In this document: one piece after another, positions 23,320-32,034 of the stretch
Layout: each line of letters starts with the position of its first letter
Numbering within the stretch: the first letter of the stretch is position 1
Assembly (NCBI RefSeq): GCF_030384665.1
Contig: NC_083678.1
Location: forward strand, 124,001-188,000
DNA from: Lodderomyces elongisporus
Taxonomy: Eukaryota > Ascomycota > Pichiomycetes > Serinales > Debaryomycetaceae
DNA: 64,000 nucleotides
Direction of reading: 5' to 3'
Notes under the pieces: generated by a model
Seen by the model: the letters and a program-made list of their open reading frames with translations, nothing else
Databases searched by the model: none
What the model was told of the DNA's origin: nothing
Translations under genes and position numbers: made by a program

Positions 23320-25560
23320 TTACACGAACGTTTTCCGTTTATTGACATCAAATTTAGCCCTCTCGGCAACAGCTTTAGGAATTTCAGTCAATGGCGAGAT
23401 TCTGTAAAAGATCTTGGATAATGTACCATATTCCTTCAACGGATTGTTTGCTAAATCATCAAGCACCTCTGCCAATCTCTTTGCATTGCCCTTCCTAACA
23501 AAGTGTTCAAAGACAAATTGGTAAGTGTGCATATTTGGCTTGAATCTTTCCTGGTTTTTCAAACCATTGTAATATTCCATAGCCAAGTTTTCATCACGGT
23601 CCAACAAGTTCTTGATGGCAGTGTTCCAAATAAAAGCATCATTCTTGATGTTCTTGATGTAATGTGCAAACAACCTTTCACCAGTAGCAATATCTCCAAG
23701 TGACATTTCCATGGTGATCATATTACTTTGAATCCAAGGCGAGTTAGGATACTTTTTCTTGAGTACCTTGTAAAGCTCTCTTGCTGCTTCAATATTGGCC
23801 GATTTGATCAAACCAGTGAGGATCACCGTATATGTATTTTCATTAAATCTTGTAGAACCTTTAAACGAGTTTAAGAAAGCCATGATATCAGGAGTCTTTC
23901 CCATCTGGACATTGGTGTGGATATATGCTTGTGTGATCAACGTCAATGTCTTTGTGTTTGGTTCGAGATTGTGGCGGTCCATAAACTCTTTGATTCCAAA
24001 CATAGCCCTATAGTTTTTTTGCTTTGAGTAGTGGGCCAAAAAGTCATTCAAAAGATCTCTCGAAAAGGTACTATCTTCTTGTTTCATATACTCTTGGAAT
24101 CTCTCCTCGGCCTCGGGAATCTGACCGTTGAAGATCAAAGCTCTCATGTACTCTTCCTTGGCAACATTGCTAACGCCGAGATCTTTATACTCATTCATAC
24201 ACTCCTTAGCTCTTTCAAATTGGCCAGCAACACAATATGCATTGACAATAGCACCCAAAGTATCTGCATCAAATTTTGCACCACTGGCCTTGATAGTGGC
24301 AACCATCCTTTCAAACTTCTTCAACAATACCACTTTCTCTTCACTTGATTTGTCCCTAAAAGTATCACGAGTAATGATGGAGCGCAACACTGCATTCCAC
24401 GCAGTGATCGAGGGCTTGATTCCCGATGAAACCAACTTCTCAAACAATGCAAAAACACGATCGTATTTGCCAATCGAATAGTACCGGTTCATAAATCGGG
24501 TTAATGTTCTCTCAGTAAATTTCTCATTACGTTCCTTTAACATTTCCACGGTCTTTAAGTAGTAGTCATCAATCTTGTGTACATCATTGAGTCTGAATAG
24601 GTCAGAGTTAACTTGAGGTCCATTAGGATCAATATTCTTTTGCTCTTCTTGACGAATGAAATCAGTAAATCTCTTAAACTCGGTATTATCAAAACATTTT
24701 CCTCCAACAAGATTCAGCTTAACTCTAGTTGGATGTGGCACTGAGTCATTAAATGAAAATCTCATTGCATCTTGTGCTGAGTATGGGGCATTCTGGTGGA
24801 CACAAATCATGACATACGAGTAGTATGCAAATGATGGGAACTGAAATTGTACATATTCGACACCTTCGGGAAGCGTTCCATCAAGAACAAAACTTCTGTG
24901 GGTAGTCTCGTACTCTCTGAATCTGACCCAATATTGCAACACTTTTTGGTAATTCTCTGGCTTGGTCGTTGCTTCCTTCAATAACTGTTGTGCAATATCA
25001 GTAAAATGGTATTGATTTGCAAGACCAATACTAATAAGGAATTCAAGTAATTCTTCACTATTGATATCAGCTATATTCTTTGCCTTGTTGTAGAAAGTAA
25101 TGGTTAATGGAGTAAATGCCCTGTGCAACTCGATACTGACCCTAGTAGTATTTCCAATAGCCTCGGTAGAGTCTCTCAAAAAAGTTATACCTTCCTCCAA
25201 AATACTCTTTAGTTCGCCATATTCGACATCTGTGTTTAAAGTCTCCTCTATTTGTTGAGTTACATCTTTAACTTTCTGATTGAATGCTTGCATATTAGCT
25301 CCTCCATTACCGCCATTTCTCTCTTGCCTTTGTCTTTTTGGCGCCTTGGGACCTCTGGCACTCTTTGAATCTTTCAAGGCTTTATTTTCGATTGGTTGTC
25401 TTGGCTCGTTTGCAGTGTTGTCGATGGGAACGCCAGAAGCAGCACCAACAGTAGACTGGTAACGAGTAATGACATGCGGCACAATTACTCTTTGACTAAG
25501 TGCCGGCAATATAAGCCCTTTAACGCCAGCTCTGCTGACCACTCTCCTGCATGGGATCAT
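23320..25560 (-). CDS. CCM1: Mitochondrial pentatricopeptide-repeat protein, probably CCM1 (rRNA/intron processing)
   Basis: The 746-codon frame starts with a basic, Arg/Ser/Val-rich stretch up to about residue 35 (MIPCRRVVSRAGVKG...RYQST), typical of a matrix presequence. A charged linker rich in Lys/Arg/Gly follows. The C-terminal half carries helical-pair repeats of PPR type, for example RFMNRYYSIGKYDRVFALFEKLVSSGIKPS (from about residue 350), GAIVNAYCVAGQFERAKECMNEY (about 430-460), TYTVILTGLIKSANIEAARELY (about 570-600) and a last unit near 675-705. Fungal Ccm1/Dmr1 binds mitochondrial 15S rRNA and supports group I intron removal. I assign CCM1 from overall length and organisation, without alignment; another fungal PPR protein such as RMD9 or PET309 is possible. 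It diverges from ERF4 over about 1.4 kb. Confidence 0.6.
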   Translation of the reverse strand: MIPCRRVVSRAGVKGLILPALSQRVIVPHVITRYQSTVGAASGVPIDNTANEPRQPIENKALKDSKSARGPKAPKRQRQERNGGNGGANMQAFNQKVKDVTQQIEETLNTDVEYGELKSILEEGITFLRDSTEAIGNTTRVSIELHRAFTPLTITFYNKAKNIADINSEELLEFLISIGLANQYHFTDIAQQLLKEATTKPENYQKVLQYWVRFREYETTHRSFVLDGTLPEGVEYVQFQFPSFAYYSYVMICVHQNAPYSAQDAMRFSFNDSVPHPTRVKLNLVGGKCFDNTEFKRFTDFIRQEEQKNIDPNGPQVNSDLFRLNDVHKIDDYYLKTVEMLKERNEKFTERTLTRFMNRYYSIGKYDRVFALFEKLVSSGIKPSITAWNAVLRSIITRDTFRDKSSEEKVVLLKKFERMVATIKASGAKFDADTLGAIVNAYCVAGQFERAKECMNEYKDLGVSNVAKEEYMRALIFNGQIPEAEERFQEYMKQEDSTFSRDLLNDFLAHYSKQKNYRAMFGIKEFMDRHNLEPNTKTLTLITQAYIHTNVQMGKTPDIMAFLNSFKGSTRFNENTYTVILTGLIKSANIEAARELYKVLKKKYPNSPWIQSNMITMEMSLGDIATGERLFAHYIKNIKNDAFIWNTAIKNLLDRDENLAMEYYNGLKNQERFKPNMHTYQFVFEHFVRKGNAKRLAEVLDDLANNPLKEYGTLSKIFYRISPLTEIPKAVAERAKFDVNKRKTFV

Positions 25561-26896
25561 CTGTGCTTTTATTTTTGTCTAAGCAGAAGGTAACTGGTGT
25601 TTCCTATAGGGCAAAAATCTCAAAAATTTTCAACATGCGCGTGAGCGAGGTCCCTCTCATTAAGATCTCACTCGAATCAAAAGTTCAAACACATCTACAC
25701 AAATACATGAGGCAGAGAAAATAGTAGCGAAATTAAAAAACAAAAGAATGGAAGAATGAAAGAATGAAAAAGAGACATGAAAAGAAAAGAAAAGAAAAGA
25801 AAAGGGGAGGTTGAAACACTGGAAGATAAAAGGTCGAGAACAGATATGGATAGAGGGATATCACAGAAAGGCTGCTCCACTTGCAAGAGTTTTTTTTTAT
25901 CTACAATTAATTCATACAAGTTCAATTTTTTTTCAAAAGTAAAAAAAAAACAAATTCACATGGAACCGGCCCATGTTGAAAAGTTTATTAACATGCTATG
26001 TACAATATCATCCTGACGCAAATAAGTAAAAGTTATAATTCCAATGAAAAAGGATAATTATAAACACTAGAATAATTTAGTTAGCATTATGTTTATTGTT
26101 TTGCAAGCCAAAACTATGAAAACGACTAATCCGTTTTGAATCTGTTCTTTCTTTTTTCCTCTAGGAGAAAATAAAAAATTATCAGATAGTATAAATAACA
26201 ATTCTTATCATAAACAAAATATCAATTGAGCTGGGTTTATGCTGTGGAGTCTTAACGGACTCAGTATCATCAAGTAAAACAGTAACGGATCAGTTGCAAT
26301 CATTGCGGTCGTTGTGGTCGTTCTTTTCTCCATTCTGAGAAACAGAAAGTTACATACATTTTGAGTTTTGAATCAATATGATACCCTACAGCATGAATAC
26401 CTTTTGTAACATGTGAAGGAGCTCTTTTCCAACAGTTGCGTGAGAAAAATGCTTCGAGTTCAATGAGGTTGGTGAAGAAAAGAAGAGAAGAGAAGAAGAA
26501 AGAAAGAAAAGAAGAGAAGAGAAAAGAAAAGAAAAAGATTGAAGGAATGTAAAGTCTTTCCAAAAATATTTTTTTCTTTGGTGAAAAATTGATCATGAGA
26601 ATGTATGCGAAAGATGAGAAGGAAGAGGAAGAGGAGTGTGCGTGTGTGTGTACAATAGATAGATTTCACAAAATCCATAACCACAACCACAACCACAATT
26701 ATAACCAGTACGCTTATCACCACTACTACCACTACTACCACTACTACCACTACTACCACTACTACCACTACTACCACTACTACCACTACTACCACTACTA
26801 CCACTACTACCACTACTACCACTACTACCACTACTACCACTACTACCACTACTACCACTACTACCACTACTACCACTACTACCACTACTACCACTA

Positions 26897-26939
<43 letters not shown>

Positions 26940-26960
26940 ACCATTTTTTGCCCATGCTAG
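25561..26960. other. Divergent intergenic region between CCM1-like gene and ERF4
   Basis: Promoter space for both flanking genes. I see no gene. It contains an AAAAG run (25777-25804), a purine-rich tract (about 26474-26540) and the 9-bp minisatellite at 26717-26940, which ends just before the ERF4 ATG. Confidence 0.6.
26717..26940. repeat. 9-bp minisatellite CACTACTAC passing into (CTA)n
   Basis: About twenty tandem CACTACTAC units run from 26718 to roughly 26903 and are followed by a pure CTA/ACT run to 26939. It ends about 20 bp before the ERF4 start codon. It is open in several frames (His-Tyr-Tyr on plus, Ser-Ser-Gly and Val on minus). In the ERF4 frame it is closed by a TAG directly before the ATG. 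It is therefore most likely leader or promoter DNA, not coding. Confidence 0.9.
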
Positions 26961-27773
26961 ATGCTACAGCACAAACACTATTCCCCACGCCCACCTTCAT
27001 CACTGGCAACAGCTCAAGGAACAAACCATGTCGATGAAAAATATCAATTACTGAGTGTTGAACCAGTACAAGATTTGGTATTTTTCAACTACCATGAGTT
27101 TCTTGCTCTGCAACCTCGAGCTCCATCCTTGGTGATCAACCATTTTCCCAACTACCACGTGTCTGAACAATCAGAGACATTCCATACAACACGAATAGTT
27201 CGAATACCAAGATGTTATACAAGACCATACTCGGATATAGTACCTCAATTCTCAACAACGTATCCGGGTAATGAGGCAGGCGCAATCAAAAACGAAGAAG
27301 GCGAGGATCACACTTTGGGAACTTTTGAAGGACACACATTTGGTGTCACATCACAAGTAGCAACTCTATCAAATATAATCTCTGAAGAGGAATTGCGAGT
27401 GATTTTAGATAAAATCAATCTGTATCTAGTCCAAGCTTACAATCCATATTCGTGGCAGACAGCAATAGAAAGTATGATTGATGTCTTTTGTGGAGGAATC
27501 TTTATACAGATTTTGAATCTATTGGGAATTCATACGCATACAAAACGCATTGTCAACAAATTAGAGCAATATACTTTACAATTGAATAAACAATTCGAGT
27601 CTAGAGGAAGAGATCTCAAGATTATATCACCAAGACGCACGGGATATCTTTCGGTATGTAAAGCAGTAAATACTGAAAATACTGAAAACCATGCATTTCT
27701 AGATGTGCTTACTAACATATGTATTCTCTTTTCTTTTCCCTTTTAGCTTGATATTCAGATACCGAAACCGTAA
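26961..27773 (+). CDS. ERF4: ERF4-like subunit of the Ras palmitoyltransferase, one intron
   Basis: The coding sequence joins 26961-27653 and 27747-27773 (239 residues). The start is fixed: an in-frame TAG immediately precedes the ATG, and no other Met lies in the N-terminal two thirds. The conserved block runs from EEELRVILDKINLYLVQAYNPYSW through IESMIDVFCGGIFIQILNLLG, a hydrophobic membrane-associated helix, to KIISPRRTGYLSLDIQIPKP. Splicing is required to reach the usual RxTGYxSLDxQIP ending; read through, the frame gives 30 unrelated residues before a stop. In yeast, Erf4 (Shr5) partners the DHHC enzyme Erf2 at the ER to palmitoylate Ras. The CTG codon in KINLYL would be Ser in the CUG clade. 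Confidence 0.85.
27654..27746 (+). other. ERF4: Intron of ERF4 (93 nt)
   Basis: The 5' splice site is GTATGT (27654-27659), the branch site is a perfect TACTAAC (27710-27716), and the 3' site is a pyrimidine tract ending TTTTAG (27741-27746). Exon 1 ends on a full codon (TCG) and exon 2 adds eight residues and TAA. The 3' splice AG is part of the in-frame stop that ends the unspliced reading. Confidence 0.92.
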
Positions 27774-27953
27774 ACTTTGCGCACAGCTTCTTTTCTTTTC
27801 TTATTTTTTTTTTTTGTGGTTTTCTTGAATAATTCAATCGCAAAAGAATCAGCGAAAGAAAAGGAGAAGGAGAAGGAGAAGGAAAAAATAAAAATAAAAA
27901 TAAAATAAGAATAAAAAAAGTTAAACAAGCTACCAGACCTAACTCATCTATAT

Positions 27954-29231
27954 ATGAGCTATAGATCAGCTAGAGCCACCGCAACAGCAACAGTAACAGC
28001 AACAGTAACAGCAAAAACGTTGAAAACAACCTCCAAGAGTACACTACGATTAATGAATGGAGTTTTTGCAGTAAACAAGCCATCTGGCAGGTCGTCTGCC
28101 AATCTCATCTCTGAGTTGCAAGAACTTTTTACCAAATCCGAGGTGTTTGCAGACGATTTAAAAGCTATGAAGGATAAGATGGCATACGATTTGGGCCAAG
28201 ATAAGAAATGGAAAAACAAATGGAAGAAGAAAGTCGATGCTGCCAAGGTCAAGATTGGACATGGTGGAACTTTAGATCCTTTGGCTAGTGGTGTTCTTGT
28301 TGTTGGCGTGGGTTTGGGAACCAAAAAATTACAATACTACTTAGCCGAATGTCAAAAGACCTATGAGACTAAAGCATTGTTGGGCATTTCTACTACGACT
28401 GGTGACTCTGAAGGTGAGATTATTACTCAAAACGAAATTGACTTTGTTACGCCTGAGATTGTGAAGCTGGCGGCAGAAAAGTTTGTTGGAGACATTAAGC
28501 AAACACCGCCGATTTTTTCAGCACTAAAAGTAAATGGGAAACCATTGTACGAATATGCTAGACAAGGTTTGCCACTACCAAAGGAAATCAAAGTGAGAGA
28601 TGTGAAAGTGAATAGTATTGAAGTAATTGAAAAAGATTTGCTCACTAGAGATCACGAATTTAAGAAGCTAGAAAGCAAACTCGACGAGAACGGCGTGCCT
28701 CTTGAACATGCATTGAAAAATAACCCAACACTTAATGATTCCGCCTTATACTTTTCAACTCAATATAAAGAGAACAACAAGTTGGACACAGACGAACATA
28801 TCAAGCCAAGACTTCTTCCCGATGGTGAAGAGTTGCCGGAGAAATTACCATTGATCCATTTTGTCTCGGATGTTTCTTCGGGAACTTATATACGAAGCCT
28901 AATTAGTGACATTGGACGAGCGATGGGGTCCTCTGCATATATGGTTGAATTGATTCGATGCAAACAGTCGGAGTGGGAGTTGGGTAAAAATGTGTTTAAT
29001 ATGGAAGACTTTGAAAAGAGTGAAAAAATATGGGGTCCTGTATTGAGAAAAGTATTGGAGAATGGTGGTGAGAATATCGATATTGCTAAAGAGATGGCTC
29101 AATCTGAAGCAAGTCATGTAGAGACCGCTGATCAAAAAGAAGCTGCTGATAAAAAAGAGACAGCTGATCAAGAAGAAGACTCTGAGCAAGTTTCTGCAAA
29201 GAAAAGAACAATTGATGAAGTGGAACAATGA
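27954..29231 (+). CDS. PUS4: tRNA pseudouridine-55 synthase (TruB family)
   Basis: The 425-codon frame contains the TruB signature KIGHGGTLDPLASGVLVVG with catalytic D108, then YETKALLGISTTTGDSEGEI, TPPIFSALKVNGKPLYEYARQG and GTYIRSLISDIG. The enzyme converts U55 in the T-loop of cytosolic and mitochondrial tRNAs. Yeast Pus4 starts at MNGIFA; here that Met is residue 34 (28053-28055). The 33 preceding residues contain Arg, Lys, Ser, Thr and Ala but no acidic residue, like a matrix-targeting sequence. Two isoforms from two starts would explain dual localisation. The C-terminal 40 residues are an acidic, repetitive tail (KEAADKKETADQEED). It lies 180 bp after ERF4 on the same strand. Confidence 0.93.
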   Translation: MSYRSARATATATVTATVTAKTLKTTSKSTLRLMNGVFAVNKPSGRSSANLISELQELFTKSEVFADDLKAMKDKMAYDLGQDKKWKNKWKKKVDAAKVKIGHGGTLDPLASGVLVVGVGLGTKKLQYYLAECQKTYETKALLGISTTTGDSEGEIITQNEIDFVTPEIVKLAAEKFVGDIKQTPPIFSALKVNGKPLYEYARQGLPLPKEIKVRDVKVNSIEVIEKDLLTRDHEFKKLESKLDENGVPLEHALKNNPTLNDSALYFSTQYKENNKLDTDEHIKPRLLPDGEELPEKLPLIHFVSDVSSGTYIRSLISDIGRAMGSSAYMVELIRCKQSEWELGKNVFNMEDFEKSEKIWGPVLRKVLENGGENIDIAKEMAQSEASHVETADQKEAADKKETADQEEDSEQVSAKKRTIDEVEQ

Positions 29232-29597
29232 TAGATGTGAAATTAAAAGGTTAAAAAGAGTGAATGAGAGTTAGAGAGTAAGAGGTGGATGTGGGTGTGG
29301 ATGTGGAAGATGAAGGGAAATGCATGCATGAGAGATGTATTGAGAATAAAAAAGTAAAATTCAAAGCGCGACAGGTGAAGAAAGATTTAAAGTGTGTGTG
29401 TGTGTGTGTGTGTGAGCTCAGTTCAAGAGTGAGAAAACACAAAGAGTGCCATCACAGCGAAAATGGGTTAGATGTATAACTAATAGAATAGAAACTCTCC
29501 AAATTTTTATTTTTTTTGTTACTTTTACTTTTACTTTTACTTTCACGTTTACATCTAGTAGATATAATAAAGTTACATTCTATTTTTTTGCCAAAAA
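29232..29597. other. Short spacer between PUS4 and the 29598 gene
   Basis: It contains a GT-repeat at about 29393-29414 and a (CTTTTA)n run near 29520-29545. I see no gene. It probably holds the PUS4 terminator and a short promoter. Confidence 0.6.
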
Positions 29598-30779
29598 ATG
29601 CTTCTTCAAAAACAGTTCTTGCGGTACCTTAGGAGTATCCCCAAATCCAATCAATTTTATGCACGAACGACTGTAAACCCAATTGACTTTAAACTCAGAC
29701 CACCTCCACAGTTCTTGGCCAAGTCAGCATTAATCTTTGCTACACCAAACAACTTACAACAGGTTATCCAAGATGCCATTACTCTACATCAAGAAAATCA
29801 ACTACAGATTGTGGTTGCCGGAATAGAAACTATGGTCCCACAATCTAGTAGGAATGGTGTAAGTGAGCTCTGGCTAGAAAATTTGATGAAGATTGAGAAT
29901 CCACTTTTGTTGGAGGAACGCGATGATGTTGATAAACCGCCAAAGGAAAGCGACGGTATAAACCCTGTAAGTGCAAGGAAAAATTGGAAAAACATCCATG
30001 GCAGTATCAATTTACAGCTTCGACCAGAGGTTGATCTAGAAATGAGTCTTGCAAATACTGTATTTTCTACAGGTTCGATATTGACATTATTCTATTTTGA
30101 TCCTGACCAAAGGGCATTGCACTCTGGCGAACATTTATGTGAAGTGGATGTCAAACTACCAAGAGGCGTGGTGCCCTTGCACTCCAAATTGCACTATATT
30201 GACCACTGGCAACCATTGTATCCGGGTGAGAGTTTCAAAATCACCAACTGTGTAGGAAATTTGTTGAAAACGATTGAAAAGACTCCTGCTGCCAAGTATT
30301 TGGAGAATAACGATAGATTGATGAGTTTAAAGTCGAAGGATACTGAAGTTTACGTCAAGATTAGAGATCTGAAAACATCGCTTGTGAGGAGATTCAAAGT
30401 GACAGCAGGTGGTGGGGGATGGGGTGCCAAGGCAGATATCATTGCATTATCACCCGAGGCTAAACCTAAAGTTGGTGATAGAATTGAGTTTTTTATGGTG
30501 ACCCCTCAAGATCGTTTTACCGTTAATGATAATCACCTACAATATGAGAATTGCATGGCATTTTCCACTTCTTATGAGCAAACATCGTTCCAAATCACCA
30601 ATAACGGAGGAGAAAGAGAAAGAGAAAGAGAAAGAGAAAAAGAGGGAGAGGGAGAGGGAGAAGAAAACGGAAAAGAAAAAGTGTTTGAATTCGCATTTGG
30701 ATGTGGATCAGAACAAGGGTTTACGCTTAATGATGTACGTCACATATCTCCTGGAGAGACTGCTGTAATTAGATTGTGA
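29598..30779 (+). CDS. Conserved-looking predicted mitochondrial protein of unknown function
   Basis: The frame has 393 residues. The first 26 (MLLQKQFLRYLRSIPKSNQFYART) are basic and amphipathic without acidic residues, consistent with a matrix presequence. The rest is ordinary folded-protein composition. A Gly-rich TAGGGGWGAKADIIALSPEAKPKVGDRIEFFM segment lies near residues 273-304 and HLCEVDVKLPRGVVPLHSKLHYIDHWQP near 175-203. The GGGWGxKxxxxxLxPE pattern reminds me of fungal FIST-like proteins, but I cannot verify this and do not name it. A purine microsatellite inserts a charged (Arg-Glu)n/(Gly-Glu)n loop around residues 337-360. The start is the first ATG and gives the presequence directly. 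The downstream gene begins 248 bp later. Confidence 0.75.
   Translation: MLLQKQFLRYLRSIPKSNQFYARTTVNPIDFKLRPPPQFLAKSALIFATPNNLQQVIQDAITLHQENQLQIVVAGIETMVPQSSRNGVSELWLENLMKIENPLLLEERDDVDKPPKESDGINPVSARKNWKNIHGSINLQLRPEVDLEMSLANTVFSTGSILTLFYFDPDQRALHSGEHLCEVDVKLPRGVVPLHSKLHYIDHWQPLYPGESFKITNCVGNLLKTIEKTPAAKYLENNDRLMSLKSKDTEVYVKIRDLKTSLVRRFKVTAGGGGWGAKADIIALSPEAKPKVGDRIEFFMVTPQDRFTVNDNHLQYENCMAFSTSYEQTSFQITNNGGEREREREREKEGEGEGEENGKEKVFEFAFGCGSEQGFTLNDVRHISPGETAVIRL
30604..30660 (+). repeat. In-frame purine microsatellite (GAGAAA/GAGGGA) within the 29598 gene
   Basis: Tandem GAAAGA and then GGAGAG hexamers encode Arg-Glu and Gly-Glu dipeptides. The six-base period keeps the frame whatever the copy number, so length variation between strains would be tolerated. 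Confidence 0.85.
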
Positions 30780-30939
30780 TTAGTATATCTATAGAATGCA
30801 ATCTTACCAAGTGTATAAATTTTTTTTTGCATCTACATCTAGAGTACTCACTAATACCTTTTTTTTCCTCTTCTCTCTCTCCCTCTCTCCTCTTTGTAAT
30901 TTCCTTCTTTGAACCCCATTTTCTGCTTCCTCCCTCCGA

Positions 30940-30957
30940 CCCCCCCCCCCCCCCCCC
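30940..30957. repeat. Run of 18 C residues upstream of POA1
   Basis: An uninterrupted C18 tract sits about 70 bp before the POA1 ATG, in otherwise CT-rich leader DNA. The complementary G18 could form G-quadruplex structures. Confidence 0.9.
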
Positions 30958-31027
30958 GCACTTTTTATTTTTCCGAATTTCTTCTTCTTCTTCCTTCTTT
31001 TACACTTGTTTTTTCAATTCGCTAAAC

Positions 31028-31510
31028 ATGACGGTCAAATATATTAGAGGAGATCTTTTCACTCATAGCGCTCCAACAGGGAAATCCATTGTCTTAGCGC
31101 ATGCATGTAATACCGGTGGAAGTTGGGGTGGAGGAATTGCAGCTGTTTTTGCAAGAAAGTACCCCAAAGCAAACAGACAGTATAGCGAGTATTGCCATAA
31201 GAATAGCCATTTACTAGGCACATCGCTCTTGCTCAAAGCCGATGACTACGACAAAAGCAAAGCATATATTGCGTGTCTATTCACAAGTGACTTTAACCAA
31301 TCACCAGAGCAAATAGTAAAATACACGGATCAATCGTTGCAGGAATTAGCAAAGCAGTTGAAATCGTTGCCCATTGAGACACAGAATGGTAATCAAGTAG
31401 TCAACATGCCCAAAATCAATTCAGGTATATTTGGTGTTCCTTGGGAAAACACAGAAGCGGTCCTTGATAAACTTGACAGTTTAGACTTTAATGTATACGT
31501 TATTGATTAG
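31028..31510 (+). CDS. POA1: ADP-ribose 1''-phosphate phosphatase (macro domain)
   Basis: The 160-residue frame is a single macro domain. It contains VLAHACNTGGSWGGGIAAVFARKYP (ligand-binding Asn/Gly loop, about residues 22-46) and INSGIFGVPWENTEAVLDKL (about 130-149), both close to yeast Poa1. The enzyme removes the 1''-phosphate from ADP-ribose 1''-phosphate, a by-product of tRNA splicing. I chose the ATG at 31028. The same frame is open back to 30776, but that extension reads through a poly-C run and low-complexity pyrimidine DNA (poly-Pro, Phe and Ser) and is not needed for the fold. The length is slightly below the yeast protein (177). Confidence 0.93.
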   Translation: MTVKYIRGDLFTHSAPTGKSIVLAHACNTGGSWGGGIAAVFARKYPKANRQYSEYCHKNSHLLGTSLLLKADDYDKSKAYIACLFTSDFNQSPEQIVKYTDQSLQELAKQLKSLPIETQNGNQVVNMPKINSGIFGVPWENTEAVLDKLDSLDFNVYVID

Positions 31511-32034
31511 TGGAATTGACTAATGTAATTGACTAATGAAACTAAAGGCTCTTTTTTGGGTTGGTTGGTTGGTTTGTTTTGTTTGTATCTCATGTGTTGG
31601 TCGTGTGTTTATTGCTAATTTGGGGAACTTCTTTATAGCAAGAAGCGTATACTCCGTACTTCTTTCTCGGAACCTCTTCCTAAGTAAATCTTTTGCTGGC
31701 TCGCGTGGTGGTTAGTTGGCGCCACCAGGAATATTTATAATAAATACTTCCATAAAAAGAGAAAAAAAAAGAGGTATAAAAAATATGACATTAAACAAAA
31801 CTGCGACACTCCAGCAAAAAAAGATAGCCGAAACCTCACTCTCTAGCTCAATCTTAAAATACAATCTCAAATCTCAAACATCAATCATTCTACCACACTC
31901 GCTCTCTCGCTCTCTCTCTCTCTCTCTAGCTCTCTGTCTCAGCCACCAAACATCTTGGATATTACAACACAGAACTTCTTTTACTCTTTAGTTCCCACAC
32001 AACCATCTTTCTACACAACCAAACACCACTTACA
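31511..32034. other. Spacer between POA1 and VPS1 with CT microsatellite
   Basis: It contains a (CT)n tract at about 31903-31930 and an A/C-rich leader into the VPS1 ATG. I see no gene. Confidence 0.6.

Noticed and set aside
26460..27024. Poly-Val and Ser-Ser-Gly frames (minus) and the His-Tyr-Tyr frame (plus)
   Set aside because: All are phases of one 9-bp minisatellite. Every phase is open because the period is a multiple of three.
30776..31027. 84-codon N-terminal extension of POA1
   Set aside because: It reads through a C18 run and pyrimidine-rich leader. The macro domain starts at the internal ATG, as in the yeast protein.
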